A DNA stretch of 64,000 nucleotides from Dolomitihabitans soli (GCF_022213955.1 NZ_JAKNTW010000002.1:62001-126000), one strand, 5' to 3'; shown: positions 34,130-42,174, numbered from the stretch's first letter. A program made the numbers and translations. Notes: a model not told the origin generated them from the letters alone.

Positions 34130-34165
34130 CCGATAACTTCTCCGCTAACACCCTATTGTTATCGG
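34130..34165. promoter_or_regulatory. Inverted repeat operator 1 upstream of TetR gene
   Basis: CCGATAAC (34130-34137) pairs perfectly with GTTATCGG (34158-34165). It lies 30 bp upstream of the TetR start. Probable autoregulatory site. Confidence 0.6.
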
Positions 34166-34174
34166 CTTGATGCA

Positions 34175-34198
34175 GTGCTAACTTTTTAGTGTTAGCAC
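34175..34198. promoter_or_regulatory. Inverted repeat operator 2 upstream of TetR gene
   Basis: GTGCTAAC-tttttagt-GTTAGCAC, a perfect 8-bp inverted repeat with an 8-bp centre. It is placed 20 bp before the ATG at 34218 on the plus strand, as expected for a TetR operator over a divergent promoter. Confidence 0.7.
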
Positions 34199-34217
34199 GT
34201 GAACGAGGAGGTTGTTC

Positions 34218-34337
34218 ATGACACCACGTAGCCCTGATGACCGCCCGCCGCACCGGCGAAGCCGGTCGCTGGCAGACGGTCGATCCGGGCCAGACGACCG
34301 CGAACGCGATCACGGGGACGGTTGCAGATCGCGGTGA
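34218..34337 (+). pseudogene. Short frame with strong RBS, probable remnant of TetR-controlled gene
   Basis: ATG 34218 follows GAGGAGG 6 nt upstream and the TetR operators, but the frame stops after 39 codons. A different frame then keeps coding character (QIAVTVGAQVDVGG; TRLREIFTELINADAS) up to the TGA overlapping the next ATG. That pattern fits a gene with internal deletion or frameshifts. The original family is not recognisable. Confidence 0.4.
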
Positions 34338-34452
34338 CCGTCGGCGCCCAGGTAGATGTCGGCGGCGCGGCAACACGGCTCCGCGAGATATTCACCGAAC
34401 TCATCAATGCAGATGCTTCCACTGCCACAATCCGCAACAAAGGAGAATCTCC

Positions 34453-34824
34453 ATGAAACGAATCGCCAAACGGGCGGTCCTGGCCGCCTTAGCGTCTATC
34501 GCGGTGACGGCCTCACTTACCATCGCCACCTCGACGCCCGCGTACGCGATCAATGAAGTCCCATGCGCCGGCCGGGACGACCTCGTGCGCGCCACCATCC
34601 ACGCAACCCATTCCTCGTCAAACGACTACTGTTACGCCAACGCCGGAGAGGATTACTACGACCTGTCGCTCTGGTGGGTCACCCGGATTTCGACCGGCAA
34701 CAACCGCGTCCAGTGGTACGGGGACGGAAGGTGGCAGCCTGCTCAGCCGATCCCGAAGTACACCACGTTCACCTGGCCGAACCACCCTGGTGGAGTCCGC
34801 ATAGCCGGGATCAGGATCCTCTGA
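34453..34824 (+). CDS. Secreted beta/gamma-crystallin-like protein
   Basis: 123 residues from ATG 34453, behind AAAGGAGAATCTCC. The signal peptide (MKRIAKRAVLAALASIAVTAS, cleavage near TPAYA) is followed by about 90 residues with VPCAGRDDLV, then SNDYCYANAGEDYYDLSLWW, then NNRVQWYGDGRWQ. The Cys pair, aromatic content and Tyr-x-Asn-x-Gly pattern resemble Streptomyces killer-toxin-like/metalloproteinase-inhibitor beta/gamma-crystallin folds. Such proteins are extracellular; some are toxic or protease inhibitors. The assignment is by pattern memory and moderate. Codon use is less GC-biased than around it. Confidence 0.6.
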   Translation: MKRIAKRAVLAALASIAVTASLTIATSTPAYAINEVPCAGRDDLVRATIHATHSSSNDYCYANAGEDYYDLSLWWVTRISTGNNRVQWYGDGRWQPAQPIPKYTTFTWPNHPGGVRIAGIRIL

Positions 34825-34988
34825 ACCACCGGCGATATCGGGAGCGGCGATCCTGCCCGATCGCCGCCCCCAGCCGGCAGAGCCACTTGCCACAGCCCCC
34901 GCGAACCGATGAACCGCACCTTCCACCGCACCGCGAACCTCATCGGCCGGCCGGGCCTCTGTAGGCCGCCCCACGACCACCCGCATCG
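34825..34988. other. Gene-free stretch after the secreted protein
   Basis: 34825-35263 is 439 bp without an intact gene. The first 160 bp show nothing recognisable. The rest holds the nested hairpin, the GTGTGAGTTCACG copy and the right 71-bp repeat. Confidence 0.5.
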
Positions 34989-35045
34989 GAACGGCCAGTG
35001 ACGATAAAACGAGCCCGCCGGGCTCCTTAACGTCACTGGCCGTTC
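34989..35045. repeat. Nested double hairpin
   Basis: An outer perfect 15-bp inverted repeat (GAACGGCCAGTGACG at 34989-35003 and its complement at 35031-35045) encloses an inner perfect stem GAGCCC-GCC-GGGCTC (35011-35025). It could act as a strong terminator or extrude as a cruciform. It lies between the secreted protein and the right 71-bp repeat, where a mobile-element or attachment-site end would also be expected. Confidence 0.7.
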
Positions 35046-35203
35046 GGTTGCTGCAAACGCACGCTATTACAGCGGACGAAATTTCCGACTACCCCAACCC
35101 GTGGTCTCCGGACGTCAATGTGCTGGCCTGCGGACCGCTTCACGGAGGACGGGGGTGTGAGTTCACGTTAGCAGCCCTGAGGTCGCTCCCAGGAAGTGCA
35201 CTC

Positions 35204-35274
35204 ACTCGCCGATGACTGGTCGGCATCGAGCCTGCCGACGGCTCCCCTCAGACGGCGGACGGGTCAGGAGGCGG
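35204..35274. repeat. 71-bp direct repeat, right copy
   Basis: Copy of 33242-33312 with three mismatches. Its last 11 bp cover the stop codon and final codons of the sugar dehydrogenase gene (stop at 35264), so the native location of the element may be the 3' flank of this gene. GTGTGAGTTCACG precedes both copies at different distances. Confidence 0.85.
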
Positions 35275-36682
35275 CGCAGTTCACGGTGGCCGGGACGGCG
35301 TTGGTGCCGGTCCAGGCGCCGGTGAAGCCGACCGTGGTGGTGGCGTCCGGAGCGAGGGCGCCGTTCCACGGGGCGTTCGTCACCGTCACGTTCGATCCTG
35401 CCTGGGTGTGGGTTCCGCCCCACATCTGGCTGATCGTCTGCCCGCCCGGGAAGGCGAAGGTGACCCGCCACGAGGTGATGGCCGGCCCGGTGTTGCGTAC
35501 GGCCAGCTCGCCCTGGAAGCCGCCCTGCCACTGGCTGGTGACCCGGTAGGTGGCGGCGCAGCCCGCCGGGCCACCCGTGGGGCCGACCGTGGGGGTGACC
35601 GTGGGAGTGGGGGTCGTCTGGGTGACCGGCGGGACGCGGACGATCCGGTCGTCGGCGGCGACCGGGCTGCCCCTGCCGTCACGGTTGCTGGTGGCGATCC
35701 AGAGCCAGCCGTCCGGCCCGACGCCGACCGTGCGGAGCCTGCCGTACGCGCCCTGCAGTTCGGCGGTGGGCGTGCCCGCGCCACCGGCGGCGGTCACCGG
35801 GACGGTCCACAGCCTGGTGCCGCGCAGTCCGGCGGCGAACAGGGTGCCGCCCGCGAAGGCGAGACCGCTGGGCGAGGCCTGGGCCGTCGTCCACGTCACG
35901 ATCGGATCGCGGAAGGAGGCGTTGCCGCAGGTGCCCTCGCAGGTGGGCCAGCCGTAGTTGCCGCCCGCGACGATGGCGTTGATCTCGTCCCAGGTGTTCT
36001 GCCCGAACTCGGTGGCGAACAGGCGGCCCTGCTGGTCCCAGGCGAGTCCCTGCACGTTGCGGTGGCCGTAGCTGTAGACGAGCGTGCCGAACGGGTTCCC
36101 CGGCGGGACGCCGCCGTCGGGGCGCATCCGCAGGATCTTGCCGGCCGGGGTGCCGAGGTTCTGCGCGTTGCCCGTGTTCCCGGCGTCACCGGTGGCGACG
36201 TAGAGCAGGCCGTCCGGGCCGAAGGCGATGCGCCCGCCGTCGTGGATCGTCGCGCGGGGGATGCCGGACAACAGCACCTGCTGCGTCTGGGCCGAGCTCA
36301 GCCGGAAGCGGACCACCCGGTTGTCGGAGGCGGTGGTGAAATAAGCGTAGACCCACTGATCCTGGGCGTACGTCGAGGCGACCGCGATGCCCAGCAGGCC
36401 GCTCTCCCCCGACGCCGACACTCCCGGCACGGTGGCGACGTGGACCGGCGTCGCGCCCGGCCGCACCTGCATGATCCGGGCGGTGTTCCGCTCGGAGACC
36501 AGGGCGCTGCCGTCGGGCAGGAACGCCATGCCCCACGGCACCTGCAACCCCGTGACGGCGACCTGCGCCCGCGCGAAGTCGAAGCCACTGGCCATCTTCG
36601 CCCCCGCGGCGTACGGGTTGAGCACCGCGAACAGCACCAACGCCACCGCCACGACCAGTGGGGGAACCGAGCGCCTGAGCAT
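35264..36682 (-). CDS. Secreted PQQ-type sugar dehydrogenase with C-terminal CBM2
   Basis: 472 residues from ATG 36682 (GAGGAG 6 nt upstream). A signal anchor (PPLVVAVALVLFAVLNPYAAGA) is followed by a six-bladed soluble glucose/sorbosone dehydrogenase domain (about 30-350): PWGMAFLPDGSALVSERNTARI, GESGLLGIAVAS, ATIHDGGRIAFGPDGLLYVATGDAGN, YSYGHRNVQGLAWD. After a Thr/Pro linker (TPTPTVTPTVGPTGGP) comes a family 2 cellulose-binding module (CAATYRVTSQWQGGFQGELAVRNTG; PGGQTISQMWGGT; ending NCAAS) with its terminal Cys pair. It probably oxidises cellulose- or chitin-derived sugars at the polymer surface. Confidence 0.92.
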   Translation of the reverse strand: MLRRSVPPLVVAVALVLFAVLNPYAAGAKMASGFDFARAQVAVTGLQVPWGMAFLPDGSALVSERNTARIMQVRPGATPVHVATVPGVSASGESGLLGIAVASTYAQDQWVYAYFTTASDNRVVRFRLSSAQTQQVLLSGIPRATIHDGGRIAFGPDGLLYVATGDAGNTGNAQNLGTPAGKILRMRPDGGVPPGNPFGTLVYSYGHRNVQGLAWDQQGRLFATEFGQNTWDEINAIVAGGNYGWPTCEGTCGNASFRDPIVTWTTAQASPSGLAFAGGTLFAAGLRGTRLWTVPVTAAGGAGTPTAELQGAYGRLRTVGVGPDGWLWIATSNRDGRGSPVAADDRIVRVPPVTQTTPTPTVTPTVGPTGGPAGCAATYRVTSQWQGGFQGELAVRNTGPAITSWRVTFAFPGGQTISQMWGGTHTQAGSNVTVTNAPWNGALAPDATTTVGFTGAWTGTNAVPATVNCAAS

Positions 36683-37096
36683 CACGAACTCCTCGCTGCC
36701 GACCGTACGCACCGTAGGCATGCGAGCGACACCCGGGCAACCACATCGCGGAGTCAGACCGCGTGACCAGCGAACCAGGTACGGCGGGCGGCGAAACTTT
36801 CATAGGACACCGTGCCCGGTGGAACTCATCGCCAGGCGTGTCCCGATTCACTCAGCCGGTCCGGCGTCCGGCTCGCACAGCCATAACACGTCGCCTTCCT
36901 ACGGCCCGCGAATCGGTTTCACGGATTGGATCGGCGACGCTCCGTCAGCATAGACTAATGCCGTCGCCCCTCCGGTGGTAATTTCGGCACGTAGGAGGTA
37001 TGAATACGTTATCAGGCTTATTTACATGACAAAATAGTGGACTAGTCGACATCGGTGTCGTGAGTTTACTTTCGTCCCATTGATGCGTTGCAGGCG
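36683..37096. other. Promoter region between sugar dehydrogenase and NLR gene
   Basis: 414 bp without a credible gene. The right 150 bp are clearly AT-richer (TTATCAGGCTTATTTACATG) and likely hold the promoter of the NLR-like gene at 37097. AGGAGG at 36993 precedes a 9-codon frame (MNTLSGLFT), which could be a leader peptide but sits too close to be sure. Confidence 0.4.
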
Positions 37097-39229
37097 ATGA
37101 GCAGAGAGTCTTACGGCGAACCCCCCGGCGAAGGTCACGTCAACGAGTTGGGCGGGACGATCTTCGGGCCGGCGGTGCAGGCACGCGACGTACACGGCGG
37201 AATCCACCTGCATCAGGCGTCCGTCCTGTTGCCCACGCCGAGCCAGCTCCCGGCGGTGAGCATCTTGGTCAACCGGGATGAGGCACTCGCCCAGCTCGAC
37301 GCCACCCGGGCCCGCCGCGGCGGCTCGGGCGTGCCCGGCGTGGTGGTCCTGAGCGGTCCCGCCGGGATCGGCAAGACGGCGGCCGCGCTCCACTGGGCAC
37401 ACCGCCGGCGCGCCGACTTCCCCGATGGCCAGCTGTATGCCGATCTACGTGGCCACGCGATGGACGATCCCGCGGAGCCGACGGAGATCCTGGGGCAGTT
37501 CATCAGGGCCTTCGGGGTGGCACCCGACCGGATTCCGGGCGAACCGGCCGAGCGCGCCGCGCTGTACCAGTCGCTGGTCACCGGGCGCAGCCTGGTCGTC
37601 GTGCTGGACGATGCGATCTCGGCGGCGCAGGTGAGCCCGCTGCTTCCGGCCTCGGCGAACAGCGTCGCACTGGTGACCAGCCGGTGGCGGTTGGCCGGGC
37701 TGCTGGCGCGCGGCGCACGGAGCATCCAGCTGGAACGGCTCAGCCCGGAAGCCGCACTTGAGCTACTCGAACTGAGCCTGGGTCACGACCGGATCGAGGA
37801 GGATCTCGACGCCGCTCGTGTCCTGGTGGAGTTGTGCGCGCGGTTGCCGATCGCGCTGTCCGTCGCCGCCGCGCGACTGGCCACCCGGCCGCACCGGCCG
37901 CTGACCGAGATGGTCGAGGCACTCACCCACGAAAGGCACCGGCTCAGCGCGCTCTCGACGGAGGACGACATGACGATCCGGGCCGCCTTGACTCTGTCCT
38001 ACCAGGGCCTGCCGCCATCCGCCGCCCGCCTTTATCGGCTGCTCGGAATATATCCGGGCACGACATTCAGCACCTGGGGAGCCGCCGCCGCCGCTGGGCT
38101 GCCACGTTCTGAGATCCGGCCGCTGCTGGATATTCTCACCGACGCCAACCTGCTCGATGACTTACCGGGCGACAGTTATCGCTATCACGACCTGACCCGA
38201 TTGCACGCCCGTGAAATGGCCGAGCGCGAAGAACCGGAAACCGTCCGCGCAGAAACCATCCGGCGCGCCCTCGACTGGTTTCTGCACACGGCGACGGCGG
38301 CAAGTCGGGCAGTGGCTCCCTACCGTGACCTACCCCGGCCTGCGGTGCTGCACGAACCCGCCGAGCCGATCGCCTTCTCCGCCGCGGCGGACGCACTGAC
38401 CTGGCTGGAACACGAGTTCCGCAACCTGCGGACGGCTGCCCGGACGGCCCTCGACCGAAGGCTCTACCGAACCACCTGGCAGCTGGTCGACGCGATCTGG
38501 CCGCTGTTCCTCCATCGTGGCCACTACGCGGAACGGCTGGACGTCGACCGGATGGGGCTGGAGGCGGCACGCGCCGGCGCCGACTCCACCGCCGAGGCCA
38601 AGATGCTGAACCGCACCGGCCTCGCGCTGCGGGCCCTCGGCCGGCTCGACGAAGCGGCCGAGGACTTCCGGCAGGCGGCGGAGCTCTGGCGTCGGCTCGG
38701 CGATCTTCAGCGACTGGCGGGGGCGCAGCGCCGGTCGGGGCTCCTCGACATGGACCGCGGCCGCCTCGACCTGGCCATCACACGTTTCACCGAGGCCATC
38801 GCCGGCTACCGTACGGCAGGCGAGCCGCGGCGGGCCGCCCGCACCATGTCCGATCTCGGCGACGCCCTGATCAGAAGTGATCGTACGGCGGAGGCGGTCG
38901 CCCATCTCACCCAGGCGCGGCGGCTCCTGGGCGGCGAAGCCGACCCCTACAACCAGGCCCGGGTGCTGATCCTGCTCGGCCGGGCACGCCGGACCGACTC
39001 CGCGGTCGCTGTGGATCTGGCCGCCCAGGGGCTGCGGGCGATGCGAGAGATCGGATCGGAGACGGGTGAGGCGCTCGCTCTGCAGGTACTGGGTGAGCTC
39101 GCCGCGGACGCGGGGCGGCGCGACGACGCGCGCCGCCACTACGAGGACGCCCGACGGATCCTCAGCCGGATGGGAACCGGCACCGGCCATCTCGACGAGG
39201 CGCTGACCCGGCTCGAAGGCCCCGGGTGA
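37097..39229 (+). CDS. NLR-like NB-ARC/TPR protein with N-terminal amyloid-signalling-like motif
   Basis: 710 residues from ATG 37097. Residues 16-40 hold a short motif, NELGGTIFGPAVQARDVHGG then IHLHQ, of the bacterial amyloid signalling type (RHIM/PP-like). An NB-ARC/STAND ATPase follows (about 57-330): Walker A GPAGIGKTAAALHWAH near residue 88, Walker B SLVVVLDDAIS, ALVTSRWRL and LPIALSVAAARLA. Then comes a winged helix and TPR repeats (about 480-700; NRTGLALRALGRLDEAAEDFRQAAELWRRLGD). In fungi and bacteria such proteins detect a ligand through the repeats and template an effector through the motif. The Bell-like protein at 45942 carries a matching motif. No BTAD domain, so it is not an AfsR regulator. 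Confidence 0.85.
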   Translation: MSRESYGEPPGEGHVNELGGTIFGPAVQARDVHGGIHLHQASVLLPTPSQLPAVSILVNRDEALAQLDATRARRGGSGVPGVVVLSGPAGIGKTAAALHWAHRRRADFPDGQLYADLRGHAMDDPAEPTEILGQFIRAFGVAPDRIPGEPAERAALYQSLVTGRSLVVVLDDAISAAQVSPLLPASANSVALVTSRWRLAGLLARGARSIQLERLSPEAALELLELSLGHDRIEEDLDAARVLVELCARLPIALSVAAARLATRPHRPLTEMVEALTHERHRLSALSTEDDMTIRAALTLSYQGLPPSAARLYRLLGIYPGTTFSTWGAAAAAGLPRSEIRPLLDILTDANLLDDLPGDSYRYHDLTRLHAREMAEREEPETVRAETIRRALDWFLHTATAASRAVAPYRDLPRPAVLHEPAEPIAFSAAADALTWLEHEFRNLRTAARTALDRRLYRTTWQLVDAIWPLFLHRGHYAERLDVDRMGLEAARAGADSTAEAKMLNRTGLALRALGRLDEAAEDFRQAAELWRRLGDLQRLAGAQRRSGLLDMDRGRLDLAITRFTEAIAGYRTAGEPRRAARTMSDLGDALIRSDRTAEAVAHLTQARRLLGGEADPYNQARVLILLGRARRTDSAVAVDLAAQGLRAMREIGSETGEALALQVLGELAADAGRRDDARRHYEDARRILSRMGTGTGHLDEALTRLEGPG
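37142..37216 (+). other. Amyloid-signalling-like motif of the NLR protein
   Basis: Codons 16-40 encode GTIFGPAVQARDVHGGIHLH, a Gly-punctuated motif with a VQA-R-D-x-H-G-G core. The 45942 gene ends in FQGRAEKSIQLRDVHGGLTI. Shared core Q-[AL]-R-D-V-H-G-G. Confidence 0.7.
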
Positions 39230-40162
39230 TCAGGTGTCCCACCTGCCGGCGACGACGCGGGGCGGGTGCGACGCCTGAAGCTCGGCCAGTCCGGCACCGG
39301 TCAGCGACACCGACGCCGGAGTCCGGTGCCCGACCTTCCAACCGGCGTGGGACACCCCCGCCCGGAGTGACCGCACCACGTCCCCCGTTTCAAGCCAGAC
39401 GTGTAGGAAGGTAGCGAACAGGGCATCGCCTGCCCCCGAGGTGTTGACGACGCCACGGGGCGCCACCGCCTCGACCGTGACCAGCCGCCCGTCCCGCGTC
39501 CCGGCGAGCGCCCCTCGGGCACCCAGCCCGACGGCTGCCAGCTTGCAGCGCGGATGACGGGCGAAAACGCTGGACACCCACCGCGCGGGCGGCTGCGGCA
39601 GACGTTCATGGCTACAGAAGACGATCTGTGCCGCGTCGAGCCATGGGCGGTTGTAGTCACCGGCCAGATCGGCGATGAGGTGAACGTCCACCGCGATGGG
39701 AATGTCCAGCGCGGCGGCGGCGCCGAGCAGCGGCCGTACGAACTTCGCGTTCGTCAGGACCAGGAGATCGGCGTCGCGGGCCTGTTCGGCGAACGTTTCC
39801 GGGGGATATCGGAGCTGATTCACGGGGGCGAGATGGGGAAACCCCATCCGGCGTCCGTCCGGACCGACGAGGACCACACCCAGCGATGAGCAGGCTCCGT
39901 CGATCACGCCCGGCCCCAGCAGGCCGTCACGGCTCAGCTCCGCCCGGATCGCGGTGCCCGCGGCGTCGGACCCGACAACCGTGCACAGGCGGGCGTCGTC
40001 GCCCAGGGTGCGGAGAACCCGTGCGATGTGACCTGCGGCCCCGGACACTCCGCCGGCCAGCCAGCGAGGTGCGCGGGTGGGCTGAAACCGCAAGGGGAAC
40101 TCCGCCACCCCGAGTGACAGGTAGAAGCTGGTGACCCCGGCGACAAGGATCTTGTGGGTCAC
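39230..40162 (-). CDS. PfkB/ribokinase family carbohydrate kinase
   Basis: 310 residues from GTG 40162, overlapping the stop of the upstream gene (GTGA). Ribokinase features: GGVSGAAGHIARVLRTLGDDARLCTVVGSDAAGTAIRAEL near the N-terminus, and the ATP-site motif NTSGAGDALFATFLHVWL with the catalytic Asp in GAGD. It phosphorylates a sugar or nucleoside; the substrate is unknown. The last gene of a minus-strand operon with a degenerate relative and a GT-B-like protein. Confidence 0.88.
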   Translation of the reverse strand: MTHKILVAGVTSFYLSLGVAEFPLRFQPTRAPRWLAGGVSGAAGHIARVLRTLGDDARLCTVVGSDAAGTAIRAELSRDGLLGPGVIDGACSSLGVVLVGPDGRRMGFPHLAPVNQLRYPPETFAEQARDADLLVLTNAKFVRPLLGAAAALDIPIAVDVHLIADLAGDYNRPWLDAAQIVFCSHERLPQPPARWVSSVFARHPRCKLAAVGLGARGALAGTRDGRLVTVEAVAPRGVVNTSGAGDALFATFLHVWLETGDVVRSLRAGVSHAGWKVGHRTPASVSLTGAGLAELQASHPPRVVAGRWDT

Positions 40163-40818
40163 CGGGCCACCTCCCCGACGGGACGGCGAGCCAGCCGGAT
40201 GCGCGCCCGGCCGGCCACGTGGAGCCGTCCGGTCCCGTCGGCGGCCGGGCCGGTGGAGTAGTGGCCGGCGATCACCGACGCGGTGGCCAGCCCTTCGAGC
40301 GGCATCCGCCCGGCCCGCCAGCAGTAGAGGAATGACCCGAAGGCAGCCGCCCACGGGTCGGCGCCGGCCGAGAAGCCGGCCGTCCCGGCGATCTCGGCCA
40401 GCCTGCCGTCCCGCATCCCGGCGAGACAGCCCCGGGGACACCGGTCGACGGCGACCGCGCACCCCGGGTGGCGATCCAGGACACGCGCCACCCGGTCGGC
40501 TGGAGGCGGGCACGAGCCCTCGGACCGGCCGACGAGGACGTCGGCCAGCTCGCGCCAACGCCGATCGGCGGCATCGTCGGAATGGACGACGATATGCGTG
40601 TCACCGACGACGAGATCACCGGCCGGCAGGCCGCAGGAGGCGAACTCTCCGGCGAGCACCATCAGGTGGGGCTCACGGAGTGGGCCCACGCGTGGGATGA
40701 CCAGGATCGCCGGCACGGCTCCCCTGTGCTTGGCCGATGGAGACACGGCTGGTCCGCGGGTCAGGCACAGCGGACGGCCGAGCCGGAACAGATGCGCGGC
40801 GGTCAGCTTTTCGAACAC
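40159..40818 (-). CDS. Degenerate PfkB-like protein
   Basis: 219 residues from GTG 40818 (GGAGG upstream). The C-terminal part aligns by eye with the kinase encoded downstream: DRHPGCAVAVDRCPRGCLAG and MRDGRLAEIAGTAGFSAGADPWAAAFGSFLYCWRAG match ARHPRCKLAAVGLGARGALAG and TRDGRLVTVEAVAPRGVVNTSGAGDALFATFLHVW. The GAGD motif has become GADP-W, so the anion hole and catalytic base are altered, and the N-terminal lid is much shortened. It may be a non-catalytic partner subunit or a kinase with changed chemistry. Confidence 0.75.
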   Translation of the reverse strand: MFEKLTAAHLFRLGRPLCLTRGPAVSPSAKHRGAVPAILVIPRVGPLREPHLMVLAGEFASCGLPAGDLVVGDTHIVVHSDDAADRRWRELADVLVGRSEGSCPPPADRVARVLDRHPGCAVAVDRCPRGCLAGMRDGRLAEIAGTAGFSAGADPWAAAFGSFLYCWRAGRMPLEGLATASVIAGHYSTGPAADGTGRLHVAGRARIRLARRPVGEVAR

Positions 40819-40831
40819 GGTCCGCCTCCGT

Positions 40832-40869
40832 TTCTACGTGACGAGGAACGTTCTACTTGACGAGGAATG
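40832..40869. repeat. 19-bp tandem duplication at a stop codon
   Basis: TTCTACGTGACGAGGAACG (40832-40850) is followed directly by TTCTACTTGACGAGGAATG (40851-40869), two near-identical units. The second contains the stop and last codons (FLVK) of the gene at 40853, so the gene's 3' end has been copied once downstream. Confidence 0.75.
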
Positions 40870-42067
40870 GCACCGGAATCGGCGTGGCGCCCGGCACGAC
40901 GGCGGGCTGACGCAGGTCGAGAAGCCGGTACATCAGTTGCCGCATGTTCCGATCGAAACGGCCCGGCACCGAGGTGACGAGCTCCGCCAGTCGCCGATGG
41001 TGGTCCGGCTGGAACTCCGCGGCGACCCTGGCCAGTTGCGCCCGCAACGGTCTACGCCGGGTGATCCTCGGCGCGAGCGCCGCTAGTTCGGCCGGCGCCG
41101 ACTCGGGATCCACCTCCGCCGCGGGGAAACCGGCCAGCATGACGGGAACTCCGGTGGCCGCGCCGTAGAGGGTGGCGGAGCCGTGGTCGCCGATCACCCA
41201 GTCGGCGGCGATGAGTACGGCACGCCAGTCCGCCTCGGGCGGCAGCACGCTGAGGCCGCGCCGCTGGCAGTCGGCGAGCCAGGTACGGATCTGCCAGATG
41301 CCATGCCCGAACCAGACGTGGGGGTGGAACAACGCCACCACGCGGAACTCGTCTGCGGGCAGCTCGGCGACAAGCCGCGACAGCAGGTCGGACCGCCGCC
41401 CGAACAGTGACTGAGAACCCCACGTCGAACTCACCACGACGAGCTTCTGGTGGGATCTCACCGCGAGTGCCCGGCGATAGAGCGGGCGCCGCGCCATGTT
41501 CACGGACAGCCTGTCGAAGCACGGGTCTCCCACGACGACCGCCGCCGGCAGCGCCTCGGGGCACGAGCGGCCCAGTCTTACGAGGTCGGCCCGATGCGAC
41601 AGGACGATCGCCGACGGGACGACGACGCCGTCGTGCACCAGGCGCTGAGCGTCGAGCCCGTAGGTCTCCCGGCTTCCCCTCGCTCCGGCACCGTTCTGAC
41701 GTGGCACGAGCTTGTTGAACCGGGCTCCGTGTGACATGACGATCAGTGGCGCGCGAATCTCGTGCACCGCCCCCAGACTCGCCGTGATGGCCAGGTCGAA
41801 ACTCTCGTGCAACGCCTGCTGCCAGGGCAGCCACACGACGCCGAGACCTTCGATGAACTTCTTCACGCCGTTGCTGAACACGTCCGGCGCGCTGGTGAAC
41901 ACCACCTGGATCCGAAGGTCCGACTCCATGAGCCGGACGACTTCCATCAGACGCTGTCCCGATGTGACCGTGTGCACGATCACGAGCACGAACTTGCAGT
42001 TCCCACGTGTCACCCATCGGCGCGCGTCGAGTCCGACCGGTACGCGACACCATTCATGACCTGACAT
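40853..42067 (-). CDS. GT-B fold glycosyl/glycerophosphotransferase-like protein
   Basis: 404 residues from ATG 42067. LVIVHTVTSGQRLMEVVRLMESDLRIQVVFTSAPD opens a Rossmann domain; KLVVVSSTWGSQSLFG and RVVALFHPHVWFGHG with WRAVLIAADWVIGDHGSATLYGAATGVPVMLAGFP resemble the C-terminal nucleotide-binding domain of CDP-glycerol glycerophosphotransferases and UDP-GlcNAc 2-epimerase-like proteins (invariant H-P and D-H-G-S-A). It probably transfers a sugar or polyol phosphate. It leads the three-gene operon and is divergent from the SARP activator. Confidence 0.75.
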   Translation of the reverse strand: MSGHEWCRVPVGLDARRWVTRGNCKFVLVIVHTVTSGQRLMEVVRLMESDLRIQVVFTSAPDVFSNGVKKFIEGLGVVWLPWQQALHESFDLAITASLGAVHEIRAPLIVMSHGARFNKLVPRQNGAGARGSRETYGLDAQRLVHDGVVVPSAIVLSHRADLVRLGRSCPEALPAAVVVGDPCFDRLSVNMARRPLYRRALAVRSHQKLVVVSSTWGSQSLFGRRSDLLSRLVAELPADEFRVVALFHPHVWFGHGIWQIRTWLADCQRRGLSVLPPEADWRAVLIAADWVIGDHGSATLYGAATGVPVMLAGFPAAEVDPESAPAELAALAPRITRRRPLRAQLARVAAEFQPDHHRRLAELVTSVPGRFDRNMRQLMYRLLDLRQPAVVPGATPIPVPFLVK

Positions 42068-42143
42068 TGTGATTGAATCCCCCTCGGCGCAGCTTCGCGA
42101 TACTTGCGAGGCCCCCTCGCCCCTTCACGCAGCGTCCGTTCCC

Positions 42144-42174
42144 GACCTTGCAGCAGACCTTGCGGAGACCTTGC
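42144..42174 (+). promoter_or_regulatory. Three direct repeats, candidate SARP binding site
   Basis: GACCTTGC occurs at 42144, 42156 and 42167, i.e. at 12- and 11-bp spacing (one helical turn). SARP regulators bind such direct repeats. The site lies between the minus-strand operon (start 42067) and the SARP gene (start 42292), so it could drive either. Confidence 0.65.

Noticed and set aside
34237-34452. N-terminal extension of the beta/gamma-crystallin-like frame
   Set aside because: The signal peptide begins at ATG 34453, right behind AAAGGAGAAT; the extension is Arg-rich and has no signal logic.
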